Shown: positions 22,179-34,315, counted from the first letter of the stretch. The stretch: DNA of 64,000 nucleotides from Delphinus delphis (GCF_949987515.2 NC_082697.1:26047730-26111729); one strand, 5' to 3'. Numbers and translations are program-made. The notes: a model not told the origin generated them from the sequence alone.

Positions 22179-23243
22179 ATGGCGGACGAGGGTGCGGGGG
22201 GCCTGGAAACCGCCGCGCGCCCGGTCACCGCGTCTGGGGCCCAAGAGGCTGGGGGACGCGGGTATCCCGACCCCGCAGCCCGCCCAGGGACCATCCTACC
22301 TTCCCCGGGGGGCCGGGAAGCGGCCTCCGCGGCCACTGGCCTGAGCCCAGAAAACGGCCTTTTCGGGGACGGGGGCCCAGAAACCTGTGGCGCAGAAGGG
22401 TGGGAGGCTCGGGCTGGAGCCGGCGGGAAGGCAGAGGAAGTGACGACTGGGGAGGGCGCCATCTTCATGGAGGAGGCGGAACGGGAGGTGGGGAAGCAGC
22501 CTGTGGGAGAGGAGATGGAGGTGGCCGAGAAGCTGGTGCGGGGGGAGAAGCTGGAGGTGGGAGCGGAGGCGCAGCAAGGCCCGGGGCCCCTGAACTGTGG
22601 TGGCCCAGTTGTGGACCCGCTGGAAGCCATCCAGTGGGAGCTGGAGGCCGTGAGTGCCCAGGCAGGCAGGGCCTACCTGCGGCTGGAGCGCAGGTTTGGG
22701 CGCATGCACCGGTTGCACCTAGCCCGAAGGAGCTTCATCATCCAGAATATTCCTGGCTTCTGGGTCACCACCTTCCTGAACCACCCGCAGCTGTCAGCCA
22801 TGATCAGCCCCCGAGGCGAAGACATGCTCTGCTACCTGATGAATTTGGAAGTGAGGGAGCACAGGCACGCCAGGACGGGCTGCAAGTTCAAGTTCAGTTT
22901 TTGGAGCAACCCCTACTTCCGGAACAAGGTGATAGTGAAGAAGTATGAGTGCAGATCCTTAGGCCGGGTGGTGTCAATTGCAAGTCGCATTTGCTGGCAC
23001 TGGGGCCAGGAACCTCCAACTCTGGTACACAGGAACCGGAACACCATCCACAGCTTCTTCAGCTGGTTCTCAAAGCACAGCCTCCCGGAGGCCGACAGGG
23101 TTGCCCAGATTATTAAAGAGGACCTGTGGCCCAACCCCCTGCAGTACTACCTGCTCTGGGATAGGCCCCACAGAGCCAGGCAAGGCCTAGCAAGGTGGCC
23201 CACAGAGGCCCCTCCTAGGCCCTATGGGTTCCAGTCTGGCTAA
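22179..23243 (+). CDS. TSPYL3: TSPYL3: intact TSPY-like NAP-domain protein
   Basis: A single uninterrupted 354-codon ORF in one exon starts MADEGAGG and ends GFQSG-TAA. The ATG at 22179 has G at -3 and G at +4; an in-frame GTG just before it is not needed. Residues 1-145 are low-complexity, Gly/Ala/Glu-rich, with an acidic/basic stretch at about 95-130. Residues about 146-330 form a nucleosome-assembly-protein (TSPY/SET) domain, with the typical run [17 protein letters not shown], then [16 protein letters not shown], then [15 protein letters not shown] and [16 protein letters not shown]-family proteins bind histones; the specific role of TSPYL3 is unknown. TSPYL genes are intronless retro-derived copies. 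The position between PLAGL2 and TM9SF4 matches human TSPY26P (formerly TSPYL3), a pseudogene there. Here no stop or frameshift is present. Confidence 0.9.
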   Translation: MADEGAGGLETAARPVTASGAQEAGGRGYPDPAARPGTILPSPGGREAASAATGLSPENGLFGDGGPETCGAEGWEARAGAGGKAEEVTTGEGAIFMEEAEREVGKQPVGEEMEVAEKLVRGEKLEVGAEAQQGPGPLNCGGPVVDPLEAIQWELEAVSAQAGRAYLRLERRFGRMHRLHLARRSFIIQNIPGFWVTTFLNHPQLSAMISPRGEDMLCYLMNLEVREHRHARTGCKFKFSFWSNPYFRNKVIVKKYECRSLGRVVSIASRICWHWGQEPPTLVHRNRNTIHSFFSWFSKHSLPEADRVAQIIKEDLWPNPLQYYLLWDRPHRARQGLARWPTEAPPRPYGFQSG

Positions 23244-23547
23244 GTCCTGCCCTGGGACCTGGCCCCTACACAAGACTCCTTTCTGCCTCCTGGGGACCTG
23301 GGCTTAGGCCAGCCATGGCACTCTGCTGTCTGCTTTCTGTTCCATGTACTCTGACCCCTTTGGACTTCAGTGGACTCAGCTCCGAGATTGTGGCCTTCAT
23401 GGCCACGCTCTTCTGTTTCCATGTAGGCTCCATGCATCACATGACTGTCACATGCCACAGTGTCTACCCAAGCACCCAGCGCTGTGGACAGGTACTACCG
23501 TCATCTTCATGGCCCTGGACCTGTCTTTGATCATGGCCTTCCACCCA

Positions 23548-23756
23548 TTTTTTTTTTTTTTTTGCGGTACGCGGGCCTCTCACTGTTGTGGCCTCTCCCG
23601 TTGCGGAACACAGGCTCCGGACACGCAGGCTCAGTGGCCATGGCTCACAGACCCAGCCGCTCCGCAGCATGTGGGATCTTCCTGGACTGGGGCACGAACC
23701 CGCGTCCCCTGCATCAACAGGCGGACTCTCAACCACTGCACCACCAGGGAAGCCCC
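23548..23756 (-). mobile_element. CHR-type SINE (cetacean long form)
   Basis: It reads from a poly(T) through GCGGTACGCGGGCCTCTCAC to CACCAGGGAAGCCCC, the reverse of the whale tRNA-derived SINE. A direct repeat CCACCCATTTTT flanks it. It sits about 300 bp after the TSPYL3 stop, probably in its 3'UTR. Confidence 0.93.
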
Positions 23757-25249
23757 ACCACCCATTTTTTACAAGGGCACCCACAGGTCATCACTAGGAG
23801 GACCAGTGCCTCTTTGAGGCCTACTCCTTCAAGGCCACAGCATGCCAGGCTTCATACTTATGCTGACCCCACACCTGTCTGTGGCAAGCTGAGTCTTGTC
23901 ACCCAAGAGGAAGTGGGTGCATTTGGTCAGCCAGACTTGGACATTCCAGGACCTCAGGACCACAGGCCAGGCTAATGGACTGTTGGGCATCTAGCAGAAT
24001 GGGCATGGGGTGAGGTCAAGGACATGAAGCAGTGGGCAGTGCATTCTTTGTGATCACACTGCTCTTCTTACCCCTGTGTTGGTCCTACCTCCCGACCTGC
24101 TACTGACTTTTGAAGGTCTGTGTCCTACCTGTGTCTGGTCATCGCCCTTCTCATGAGTTTCACCCAGGTTGCCAGCGACCTTGTTGCCTGCTCGCAGGTC
24201 TATAAGGACCTCAAGAACTGCCTGTGAACCCAGGTGGGCCACCTGCCAATGCACAAGAGCTCCCCAAACCCCAGGAACTCTGCCACGCTGGCATATCTGG
24301 GCATGCACTTAAGGCAGGGGCAGTAATGGAGTCCCTTCCAGAAGCCTACCTTCCTGAGCTCCAGTCACTGGACTCACACAGAACCCAACTCCCCTGTCTC
24401 CACTTGTTTTTAGGCGGCCAGCTTGGGGGTGCTGGAGAGGGGGTGTTTCTGGTCGTGAGGCCTTTCTCCACCTGCCGAGATCTCACATGTTTGTTTTTAT
24501 TTTCTTTAAAGTGATAGCTCAGAAACAAAATAACTGAAGAAGCAAGGTTTTTTACAAACAGCTGAGGAGACAGGCTTTCTTGTTGAATTTGCCTCTCCGA
24601 TTGTCTCCAGAGAGGGAGGGTTGTCCTCTAGCTTGGCGGAGCTCTCTTTGCCCCCTCTGCTCCAGTGCCCTGTCCCCCTCAGCAACGGGGGACAGCACAG
24701 GGCCCCTGAGCAGAGACACCAGGAGCTCCGGGCCCGCAGGGATAGCACACTGTTTTGTTTCGTGCTGTGTTCTTGGAGACTAACTTTAGCTCCAACTCTA
24801 CTTTCTTCTCCTTTCGCCGGGTCCAAACCCTCATGGGATCCTGTTAGTACAGGAGCTTAGCCGTGCCCCACTCCTGAGACCCCCTAAGACAGTTTTTTTG
24901 GGCTGTCTCCATCTCATTTTGGGGGAATGACCATACCCAGGTCCCTTCCCATGGAAGGGCTTCTCTTCTGCTCCCGAGGACCTGGGGAGACCTTAACACA
25001 AAATAAAGGGGGGGCTGCTCTCGGCAGGGGCGTGCAAGAGAAGTTGGAGCCAGCTGGGAAGACAGGGATGGAGGAGGGCCTGCAAGGTGCAGGGAGGGGA
25101 GCCCCCGAATCTTCTTAACTTTTTTGATTCACCAACTGATCTTTTAATTTTTTAATACTTTTTTCCTTTAATTTTTTTAAATTTATTTTTATTTGATTAT
25201 TCCAGTTTCTAAAAATTTTGATGGTCAACCCTATTGAGGAAATTTGTAG
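23757..25249. other. Probable TSPYL3 3' flank, no gene seen
   Basis: Mostly unique sequence, with no coding signal in any frame longer than about 100 codons and no resemblance to known proteins. It ends in AT-rich DNA where L1 sequence begins. Confidence 0.5.
25002..25007 (+). terminator. Candidate poly(A) signal for TSPYL3
   Basis: This is the first clear AATAAA downstream of the TSPYL3 stop, about 1.8 kb away, with G/U-containing sequence after it. The implied 3'UTR would contain the SINE at 23548-23756. The assignment rests on position only. Confidence 0.3.
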
Positions 25250-25562
25250 TTTTTTTTAACATCTTTATTGCAGTATAATTGCTTTACAAATGGTGTGTTA
25301 GTTTCTGCTTTATAACAAAGTGAATCAGCTATACATACACGTATATCCCCATATCCCCTCCCTCTTGTGCCTCCCTCCCACCCTCCCTATCCCACCCCTC
25401 TAGGTGGTCACAAAGCACCAGGCTGATCTCCCTGTGCTATGCAGCTGCTTCCCACTAGCTATCTAGTGGGATATGTATGTCCATGCCACTCTCTCACTTC
25501 GTCCCAGCTTACCATTCCCACTCCCCGTGTCCTCAAGTCCATTCTCTACGTCTGCGTGTAGA
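25250..25562 (-). mobile_element. L1 3' end fragment
   Basis: In reverse orientation it starts with poly(T), then CATCTTTATTGCAGTATAAT, followed by GTGTGTTAGTTTCTGC and the CT-rich CCTCCCTCCCACCC stretch of cetartiodactyl L1 3'UTRs. It abuts a second, differently diverged L1 3' end at 25563, so this is a separate insertion. Confidence 0.85.
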
Positions 25563-26355
25563 TTTTTTTTTAATTAATTTTTATTGGAGTATGGTTGCTT
25601 TACAATGTTGTGTTAGCCTCCACTGCACAACAAAATGAATCAGCCATACACATACAGATATCCCCTCCCTTTTGGACTTCCCTCCCATTTAGGTTACCAC
25701 AGTGCATTAGGTAAGAGTTCCCTGTGCTATACTGTATGTCCCCATCAGTTGTCTATTTTATACATAGTATCAATAATGTATATGTGCCAATCCCAGTCTC
25801 CCAATTCCTCCCACCCCACCCCTTTCCCCCTTGGTATCCATACGTTTGTTCTCTACGTCTGTGTCTCTATTTCTGCTTTGCAGATAAGATCATCTATACC
25901 ATTTTTCTAGATTCCACATATATGTGTTATTATACGATATTTGCTTTTCCCTTTCTGACTTACTTTACTCTGTATAACACTCTCTAGGTCCATCCATGAC
26001 TCTACAAATGATCCATTTTTATTCCTTTTTATGGCTGAGTAATATTCCATTGTATATATGTACCACATCTTTATCCATTCCTCTGTTGATAGACATTTAG
26101 GTTGCTTCCATGCCCTGGCTATTGTAAATATTCAGTGAATATTGGGATGCATGTGTTTTTCTGAATTATGGTTTTCTCTGGGTATATGCCCAGTGGTAGG
26201 ATTGTTGGGTCATATAGTAGTTCTATTTTTAGTTCTTTAAGGAACCTCCATACTGTTCTCCATAGTGGCTGTATCAATTTACATTCCTGCCAACAGTGTA
26301 TGAGGGTTCCCTTTTCTCCACACCCTCTCCAGCATTTATTGTTTGTAGGTTTTTT

Positions 26356-26607
26356 AAAATAAATGTTAATTAATTAATTTTTGGCTGCATTGGGTCTTCG
26401 TTGCTATGTGCAGGCTTTCTCTAGTTGCAGCGAGCGGGGGCTACTCTTTGTTGTGGTGGGCGGGCTTCTCATTGCAGTGGCTTCTCTTGTTGCGGAGCAT
26501 GGGCTTAGTTGCTCTGTGGCATGTGGGATCTTCCCAGACCAGGGCTGGAACCTGTGTCCCCTGCACTGGCAGGTGGATTCTTAACCACTGTGCCACCAGC
26601 GAAGCCC
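26356..26607 (-). mobile_element. CHR-type SINE nested in L1
   Basis: The SINE is flanked by a perfect 16-bp direct repeat, TGTTTGTAGGTTTTTT (26340-26355 and 26608-26623), which is L1 sequence. The insertion therefore postdates the L1. Confidence 0.93.
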
Positions 26608-27242
26608 TGTTTGTAGGTTTTTTGATGATGGCTGTTCTGACCGGTGTGAGGTGATACCTCATTGTAGTTTTGATTTGCATTTCTCTAATAATTAGTGATG
26701 TTGAGCATCTTTTCATGTGTTTGTTAGGTCTTCTGCCCATTTTTTGATTGGGTTGTTTGCTTTTTTGATGTTGAGCTACTTGCATATTTTGGAGTTTAAT
26801 CCTTTGTCAGTTGCTTCGTTTGCAAATATTTTCTCCCATTCTGAGGGTTGTCTTTTCGTCTTGTTTTTGGTTTCCTTTGCTGTGCAAAAGCTTTTAAGTT
26901 TCACTAGGTCCCATTTGTTTATTTTTGTTTTAATTTTCATTACTCTAGGAGGTGGCTCAAAAAAGATGTTGCTGTGATTTATGTCAAAGAGTGTTCTGCC
27001 TATGTTTTCCTCTAAGAGTTTGATAGTGTCTGGCCTTACATTTAGGTCTTTAACCCATTTTGAGTTTATTTTTGAGTATGGTGTTAGGGAGTGTTCTAAT
27101 TTCATTTTTTTACATGTAGCTCTCCAGTTTTCCCAGCACCACTTATAAAGACAGAAGAGGCTGTCTTTTCTCCATTGTATATTTTTGCTTCCTTTGTCAT
27201 AGATTAGGTGACCATAGGTGTGTGGGTTTATCTCTGGGCTTT

Positions 27243-27602
27243 CTTTTTTTTTAATTAATTAATTAATTTTTAGTTTTGGCTGCATTGAGTCCTCATTGCT
27301 GTGTGCGGGCTTTCTTTTAGTTGCGGTGAGTGGGGGCTAGTCTTTGTTGCGGTGCGTGGGCTTCTCATTGTGGTGGCTTCTCTTGTTGCGGAACACAGGC
27401 TCTAGGCGCGTGGGCTTCAGTAGTTGTGGCACGTGGGCTCAGTAGTTGTGGCTCGTGGGCTCTAGAGTGCAGGCTCAGTAGTTGTGGCACACGGGCTTAG
27501 TTGCTCCGTGGCATGTGGGATCTTCCCAGACCAGGGCTCGAACCCGTGTCCCCTGCATTGGCAGGCAGATTCTTAACTGCAGCACCACCAGGGGAGCCCC
27601 TG
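27243..27602 (-). mobile_element. CHR-type SINE (long form) nested in L1
   Basis: A reverse SINE of about 360 bp, from poly(T)/TTAATTAATT to CACCAGGGGAGCCCC. Direct repeats TCTCTGGGCTTT occur on both sides and are L1 sequence, so it is a second insertion into the same L1. Confidence 0.92.
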
Positions 27603-28117
27603 TCTCTGGGCTTTGTACTAATTCTGTGAAAGATGACATTGGTAATTTGATAGGGATTGCACTGAATCTGTAGTTTGCTTTGGGTAGTAGAGTCGTTTTC
27701 ACAGTATTGATTTTTCCAATCCAAGAACATGGTATATCTTTCCATCTGTTTGTGTCTTCTTTGATTTCTTTCAAGAGTGTCTTATAGTTCTCTGCATACA
27801 GGTCTTTTGCCTCCTTAGGTAGGTTTATTCCTAGGTATTTTATTCTTTTTGTTGCAGTGGTAAATGGGATTGTTTCCTTAATTTCTCTTTCTGCCCTTTC
27901 ATTGTTAGTGTACAGGAATGCAAGAGATTTCTGTGTATTAATTTTGTATCCTGCAACTTTACCAAATTCATTGATTAGCTCTAGTAGTTTTCTGGTGACA
28001 TCTCTTTAAATTAGAAGAACGCATAACAGAACACTACAATTTTAGAGGTTCCCTCAATCCAGGTATGACTTTGGGTATGTAGAAAGTTTATGCTCTGTTT
28101 TACATTTCACTGCTTTG

Positions 28118-28254
28118 TTTGTTTGTTTTTGTTTTGTTTTGTTTTGTTTTGGTCATGCGGTATGCAGGATCTTAGTTCTCCAACCAGGGATCGAACCCAT
28201 GCCCCCTGCAGTGGAAGCATGGAGTCTTAACCACTGGGCCACCAGGGAAGTCCC
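28118..28254 (-). mobile_element. CHR-type SINE
   Basis: A (TTTTG)n-rich start, the B-box complement GGATCGAACCC, and the end CACCAGGGAAGTCCC. Near-identical flanks (CATTTCACTGCTTT and CATTTCGCTGCTTT) are the target duplication with one difference. Confidence 0.9.
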
Positions 28255-28749
28255 TCATTTCGCTGCTTTTAAGTCAGCCCCGATGCATCCCCTTCTGCAT
28301 TTCCATCCACTGGGGAAATTGAGCTGTCCAGTCCTGCTTGTTGCTTTGAGCTGAGAACATTTACCAAGAATATCAGTGTAATTTTTCTACACCATTTGGA
28401 AACCTATGTGGCTATTCGTGATTGTTATTAAGTTGTTGTGGCTGTTAATATAACCCTGAACTTAGAAGTAGTTTGAATAAGGTGGTTTTGTAGGACTTAA
28501 GACTAGAAATTGTTACCATATTCTGTGAGGATAACCTCCGAAAAGAAATCTGTAACTCTGATGGTCTTGATGACCTGTGTCCCAGTGGCAGTGTTGTAAT
28601 GACATCGCTGTAACTGACATCACTGCTTCTAGACAGAGAAACAGTCATAAGGTGGCTTTGTCCAATCAGAAGAGGATTCATGGCACTTTGTCTTCTATTG
28701 CTTGAAGAAAAAATAAAAACTTTTCGGTCTGGGGGAAAAAAAAACCTCA

Positions 28750-29165
28750 GATCATGTTACTCCCCCATCCAAAACCCTCCATTGACAGAAAAAAAAATCC
28801 TAATTCCTTATTGTGGCTGACAGATTCCAGCATTTTCTGGTCCCTGCCAACATCTCCCCTCGATCTTCCTTCGCTTCCCCCATGCTTGCCTCTAAGCTGC
28901 TCATTAAACACACTAAGCACATTCCAACCTCAGGGGTTTCGTACTTGCTTTTCTGGCCCCAAACGCTTCTCCCGAGGCCCTTCCTGCCCAGCCTGTCTAA
29001 AGTCATTCTCTGCCCCTCGGCATTGCTTCTCCCCTTCTCTTCCTGATTGCCTCCATGGCACTTGTAACTCTGAAGTGATCTTCGTTTTCTTCTTTTCCTC
29101 TCCCATCTAACGTGTGTCAGGAGGACAGGGACCTCTCAGTCTGCTGCTTTGCCCCACGTGCACCT
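28750..29165 (+). repeat. L2 LINE fragment
   Basis: Pattern CAAAACCCTCCATTGACAG, CAGGGGTTTCGTACTTGC and CACTTGTAACTCTGAAG. This matches the general layout of L2 3' sequence and is diverged. Confidence 0.55.
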
Positions 29166-30539
29166 CAAAAATTACTTGTGTGAAATGAATGACTTTAGCC
29201 AAATGTGTCAGAGTATCGTGCTCTGCCCTGCCAACGTGGTTGCTGCCCAAAGGATTTCAGTTGGGCAGAGAAGTGTGGGGACAATGAAGGGTGACCATGT
29301 AATTTGTCCTTAGCTAGAACACATCTGGGAGTGAAAGGGACACTACTAATAATTACACCAGGACAAGAGGCCTAACTGGTACATAACAGTCACCCCAAAG
29401 AGACAGAACCCAGCTAAGTCCAGCTTGGCATACAGCTCTTCCCAGCTGTGTATGATGTGGGATCAGAGGGTAGAGACTTCTCTGAAGCCAGGACACTGGA
29501 GCTGGGCTTTGAAAAATGGGCGGTAGTTTAGAAATTGGGCCTGAAAAAGGAAATTCCTGACAGAGCAAACAGTGTGACCAGAGGCGCTGGGATAGAAAAT
29601 GCATGATGTGTTTAGGGCACAACATGTGCCCTGCGTGTGGCCGCTTGGAAGAGGCAAGCCTAGATGGGTAGGTTCAGGCCATTTTCTGGAAACAGGACCT
29701 CTGAATGCAAAGCCAAAGCATTGTCCTGTAGATAGTGGGGAGGGCTATCAGATGTGGTTCAGAGGTGGGAGAGCTCATGGGGCAGCTGGAGGCAAGGCAG
29801 GGGTCAGTGTCTGCAACTCCCGCTCTCCAGTACCTTCAGTTTGAATCTTGTCCATCTATCCAGGCTGCAGCTCTTCCAGGAAGCCCTCCATGATTGCCCT
29901 AGCCCACCACAATCTCTGCCACCTCCCAAGTAGACTGAGAACCCAAAATTGGCACACCAGTGCCTGGCTGGGCTGCACCCTCTGGGGTTCTCTTTTGTGC
30001 TGTCCCAGATGCTCCCAGGGGATTCAGGGCGAGCCTGAAGTGGAGGCGGCCTGGCGATTCTGGAAGCCAGTGCCCCATGTGGTTTGCCTGCCCTGCGCCT
30101 GGTGTTTGGCAGGTGCACTTTGGCTCCTGCAGCCCAAATTGGGGCCCAGCTGCATCCTACACGTCCTTAGGCCTTTGACAGTGGTGCTTACCCAGACAGG
30201 TGCTCACTTGATCTTCCTGCTGCGTGGCCAACAGCACACCTCCTTCATGCCGTGACTGGCCTCGGTGGGGGGCCTTGGCAACCGTGGGTCTTGGCGCTCT
30301 TCTGGGGCCTGAGTCTCGTCCTCGGAACCCACTCCTGCTTGCTCATTTATTCGGGTCCTGAGTCATTTGTTTATCCACGCATCTTAGCGTCCTCCGTACC
30401 GGATGTTGGGGGCGCAAGATGACTCTATTCAGGTTTCTGCTCTCAGTGAGCTCAAGAGCCTGAAAACAGTGATAATAACCCCTGACGTTTAGTGAACACC
30501 TACTGTGTACAGGGAGATCACACGGATACAGCAGCCAGA
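29166..30539. other. Intergenic, no gene recognised
   Basis: Largely unique, moderately GC-rich DNA. Open frames of up to 135 codons exist but none resembles a protein or has splice support. A short old-repeat feel near 29,840-29,930 cannot be assigned. Confidence 0.4.
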
Positions 30540-31105
30540 GTGGTTCTTTAAACCTACGTCGGGTCATGTCTTTCCTCTGCTCCAAACCCTCCAACGGCTC
30601 CAATCGCACACAAGAGGGAAAGCCAACGTGCTCCTCGTGGCCTGCAAGACCCTCAAGATCTGACCTTATCACCTCTCCAACCTCATCTCCTCCACCTCTC
30701 CCTCCAGATCGCTTTCCAGTGACACCAACTCCTGTTAGTCTTCAAACCTGGCTCAAACCTTTGCTTGCGCTTCCCTCACCTGGAACCTTCTTCTCCTGAT
30801 ATCTGCACGTCCGACTCCTTGATTCATTAAGGTTTCTCAGCTCATCTGTTACAGTTTCACCTCCTGAGGGAGGCCGTTTTTGACCACCCTTTCCGAAAAA
30901 CACCCTGACAGTCCTCCTCCCGGTTCTCTGATTTGGATTTTGTTATAGCGCTGACAACCCCTTACGTTAGATTGCATATTGATTTATTGATCTGCCGTTT
31001 CCTCTGCACTCATGGGGACTTTGTCTTATTCACTGCTGAATACCCCTCACCTAGAGTAGCACCTGGCACAGCTGGGGGCTCAGGAACTCTTTGAGGAATG
31101 AATGC
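30540..31105 (+). repeat. L2 LINE, long 3' segment
   Basis: A run of L2 landmarks in order: CCAAACCCTCCAACGGCTCC, TGGCCTGCAAGACCCTCAAG, CCTCACCTGGAACCTTC, CTCATGGGGACTTTGTC and GAGGAATGAATG at the end. Confidence 0.7.
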
Positions 31106-32949
31106 TTCACACGCTCGAGGTTCAGGAAGCTCTCACAGGTGGGCAAGGGGAAGACGATCTCTAACGATAGGAGCTCTGTATGGCCCGAAGGCAGCCATTT
31201 TCCAGGCACTCTCTGGAGTTGAGGTGATGTCTCTGGGCCCATTCCTGGTCCCTCCTACAGAGATATGGCCGCCTGGCTTACACATGCTCCAAGGGTGGAG
31301 GAAGGAGTTCAGGGCGAGGAGGGTCTTCCTGCTCTGGTGTGACAGACACGAGCCTATGCTCTCAGAGGTCTGCCCTGTTCCGTTGTCCTGGGAAGGAACT
31401 TTGGACAAGTTCTTTTCAATCAGAATGAATCTGTCTAGAAACTATAGCAATTAGTTGTTACCTATAACCGCCCTGATTACAGCTTGGGGGACTTTGATAT
31501 TTTCTCCCAAGGACATGATTTCAGCACAGAGATGCAAGTATGTCTGATATCCGCTTGCCTTTGCTTAGCAGGAGAACTAAACGCTAACTTGGGCCAGTGA
31601 ACTTCGAGGCTCCCACCTCACAGGCCCCACCATCACAGCTGACTCGACCTCAAGGGCAGGGGCTGGGGTGGAGCAGGCACTAGCCGGAAGGCTGATAGGC
31701 CGGCATGCTCTTGATTCCCCACTGTGTGGCCTTGGACACATCCTTTCATGGCTCTCAGCCCGAGTTTCTCACCTAAAGGAAAACTTGGAAATTCTTTAGC
31801 GGGAGGAAAAAGTCCCTTCAGGTGTCTCCCCCTCCCCATAAGCCTGCAGCCCTCCAGGTGGCCAGTTCAGTGACAATGCTTTTGGTTGCATCTAACAGAA
31901 ACTCTAATTGACTTAAACAAGAGAATTTTTTCCCCTTACGTGAACATCCAGAGGTCAGGTGGGCTTTGGGGCTGTTTGAATCAGCAGCTCAATGATGTCT
32001 GCAAAGACTTGGGCCTTCTTCTCTGATCTGCCATCCTTCCTGTTGGTTCCATTCTCGGGTTGGTACCAAGATGGTAGCAGTAGTTCCAAGGGTAACTTCG
32101 GGATATGGCAACTCCAGAGAAGGCAGATTGTGTCTTCCCATGACTTGCTTAAAATGGAAGAAAACTTTCCCAGAAGCCACTTTAGACTTTCTGGGTTCCG
32201 CATCTAATCGGCTAGAACTGGGTAACAGGTCTGCTCTTGAATCAGTTATCGGTGAGGGGGAACATGGTACTGTGACTTGCTTGGACCAAACATCAGGGGT
32301 AAACTGGGTGTCTGTCCACAGCGTCCAGTGGGGTGGTTAAGACTGTCATCTCTAGGAGCTGCGGTTATAATTCAGCTCTCCTGTGGGGCCCTAGATAGCA
32401 CTTTCACCCTGCAGTGGCCCTCAGGGTTAGAGGGCGCAGACTTCTCGGCTAGCACACGTTCAATCGCACAGTTTCTCGGCCTAGAGCATTCTTAGGTGCA
32501 GCCAAGTCACTGCCAAGCTTAGATTGCCAGGAATTAGGCCCTTTAGACTCACCATCCATGGGTGAGGAGGGAGTAACCGATTAAGCAGCTACCATGAGTG
32601 ACCCTTTCATGTAACAGGACTCACACAGCCCTTCAGAGACCCCGTGATCTTACAGGTTAAAAAAGGGAGCAGCAGAGACTTCTGTTTTTAGCCAAGATGA
32701 AATAACAGGTAAGATTTATCCTCCCACCTGCAACTACCAGAAAAACTACATATATGAAACAGTGGTTTTCAAGGCTTTGGACATTGATCAATAAAGGACA
32801 GTAATCCCAGACAGATGGGAAACAAGTGAGGTAAGTTCTATGACTGCCTAGCTCACTTCCTTGAGAGAGTTTTCAGGCTGCAGCATAAGGAGGGGGACTG
32901 AAGTAGAGCCGAGTGCCCTCCCTGAGATGGTGCCGAGAGTCTGGAGACC
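31106..32949. other. Intergenic, old unassigned repeats
   Basis: No gene seen. The stretch at about 31,880-32,210 (GGTTGCATCTAACAGAAACTC and onward) looks like a medium-reiteration element of a class I cannot assign. The rest is unique. Confidence 0.4.
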
Positions 32950-33700
32950 AATGTAACAAGGGTTCAGAAATGGGCAAAAGATCTGAACGGACATTTTGCC
33001 AAAGAAGACAAACAGGTGGCCAACAGGTACATGAAAAGATGCTCAATATCATTAATCATCAGGAATATGCAAGTCAAAAACCACAATGAGATATCACTTC
33101 ACACCTGTTAGAATGGCTATTATCAAAAAGACAAGAAATATTGGTGAGGATGTGGAGAAAAGGGAAACTTTGTGCACTGTTGGTAGGAACGTAAATTGGT
33201 GCGGCCACTGTGGAAAACAATATGGATGTTCCTCAAAAAATGAAAAATAGAACTACCATATGATCCAGCAGTTCTACTTCTGGGTATTTATCTAAAGAAG
33301 ATGAAAACACTAACTCAAAAAGATGCACCCCTATGTTCCCTGCAGCATTATTTACAATAGCCAAGATACGGAAACAACCTAAGTGTCCATCGATGGATGA
33401 AGAGATGAAGAAATTGTGGTATATATACACAATGGAATATTATCCAGCCATAAAAAATGAAATCACCATTTGCAACAATATGGTTGGACACTGAGGACAT
33501 TATGCTAAGTGAAATAAGTCAAAGAAAGACAAATACCATATGATCTCTCTTGTAGGTGGAATCTAAAAAAAGAAAAACAAGTAAAAACAAACTCATAGAT
33601 ACAGAGAACAGATTGGTGGTTGCCAGAGGTGCAGGGGGTGGGAGAAATGGGTAAAGGGGATTAAAAGGTAAAAAGAAAAAGGGGGAGAGAAGGGGAGGGG
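32950..33700 (+). mobile_element. L1 LINE, 3' part of ORF2 and beyond
   Basis: Forward L1 text: AAAGATCTGAACGGACATTT, GAAAAGATGCTCAATATC, CACAATGGAATATTATCCAG and AAGTGAAATAAGTCAAAG, the well-known end of L1 ORF2. Stops interrupt the frame. Confidence 0.88.
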
Positions 33701-33704
33701 AGAT

Positions 33705-33708
<4 letters not shown>

Positions 33709-33743
<35 letters not shown>
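33709..33743 (+). repeat. (GA)n microsatellite
   Basis: About 17 GA units after a purine-rich lead-in. Confidence 0.95.
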
Positions 33744-33747
<4 letters not shown>

Positions 33748-34315
33748 CAGAGAGAATACAGAGAGCCAGAGAGAGCTGTGCAAGGAGAAACCCCTGGAGC
33801 TCTGCATAGGGTCCCCTGAAGTATTCATTAGCATACTGATCAGCACAAGTGTGCGAGGAAACTACCTGAGGCCAAGTAAAGAACCAACAGGAAGAATGAA
33901 AGGGAATAGTCCTTAGTGCTCACATGAGTGGGGAATAGTGTCTATTCCCACCAGCCATGGCACTGGGGAGAATGTCATGGTATATACAGAAGAATACTCA
34001 GAAAGGTCTTGCCTCGATAGTGGCCAATAATTAGCCCTAGAAAAAGCACTGCTCTGAAATTGCCTAAACAATCTATGAGTAAGACCCAAAAGGATTAAAC
34101 TGTTTCCAAGTAACTTAACTGTCCCAGAATGAAGCTCAAGAGGATTTACAGGATTACAAAAATATCCAGCCCCCAACAAGGTGAAACTCACAACGTCTGG
34201 CATTCAGTCAAAGCCCGTCAAGCCTATAAAGTGGCAGGCAATATGATCCACAATGAGGAAAATAAGCAATGAAAACCAACCCACAACTGAAACAGATGTT
34301 CAAATGAGCAGATAG
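33744..34315 (+). repeat. Old L1-like sequence
   Basis: Contains CACAATGAGGAAAATAAGCA and CACAACTGAAACAGATGTTC, resembling internal sequence of old L1M elements. The assignment is tentative. Confidence 0.4.

Larger units (their letters stand above)
25563..28008 (-). mobile_element. L1 LINE (3' end plus part of ORF2), 5'-truncated
   Basis: This is reverse-orientation L1: poly(T), the 3'UTR, then antisense ORF2. The minus strand encodes broken ORF2 text such as [16 protein letters not shown] and [17 protein letters not shown]. Frames are disrupted, so it is dead. Two CHR SINEs inserted into it, at 26356-26607 and 27243-27602. Homology ends near 28,008, the 5' truncation point. Confidence 0.9.

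Noticed and set aside
22067..22948. Overlapping 140-187-codon frames on both strands of TSPYL3
   Set aside because: They are shadows of the true NAP-domain frame in GC-rich sequence, with no domain signature.
23344..23975. 157- and 171-codon frames downstream of TSPYL3
   Set aside because: Their middle third is translated CHR SINE; the same peptide pieces appear at other SINE copies in the window.
26776..27774. Minus-strand ORFs resembling a reverse-transcriptase protein
   Set aside because: They are interrupted pieces of L1 ORF2 in a truncated L1 with SINE insertions.
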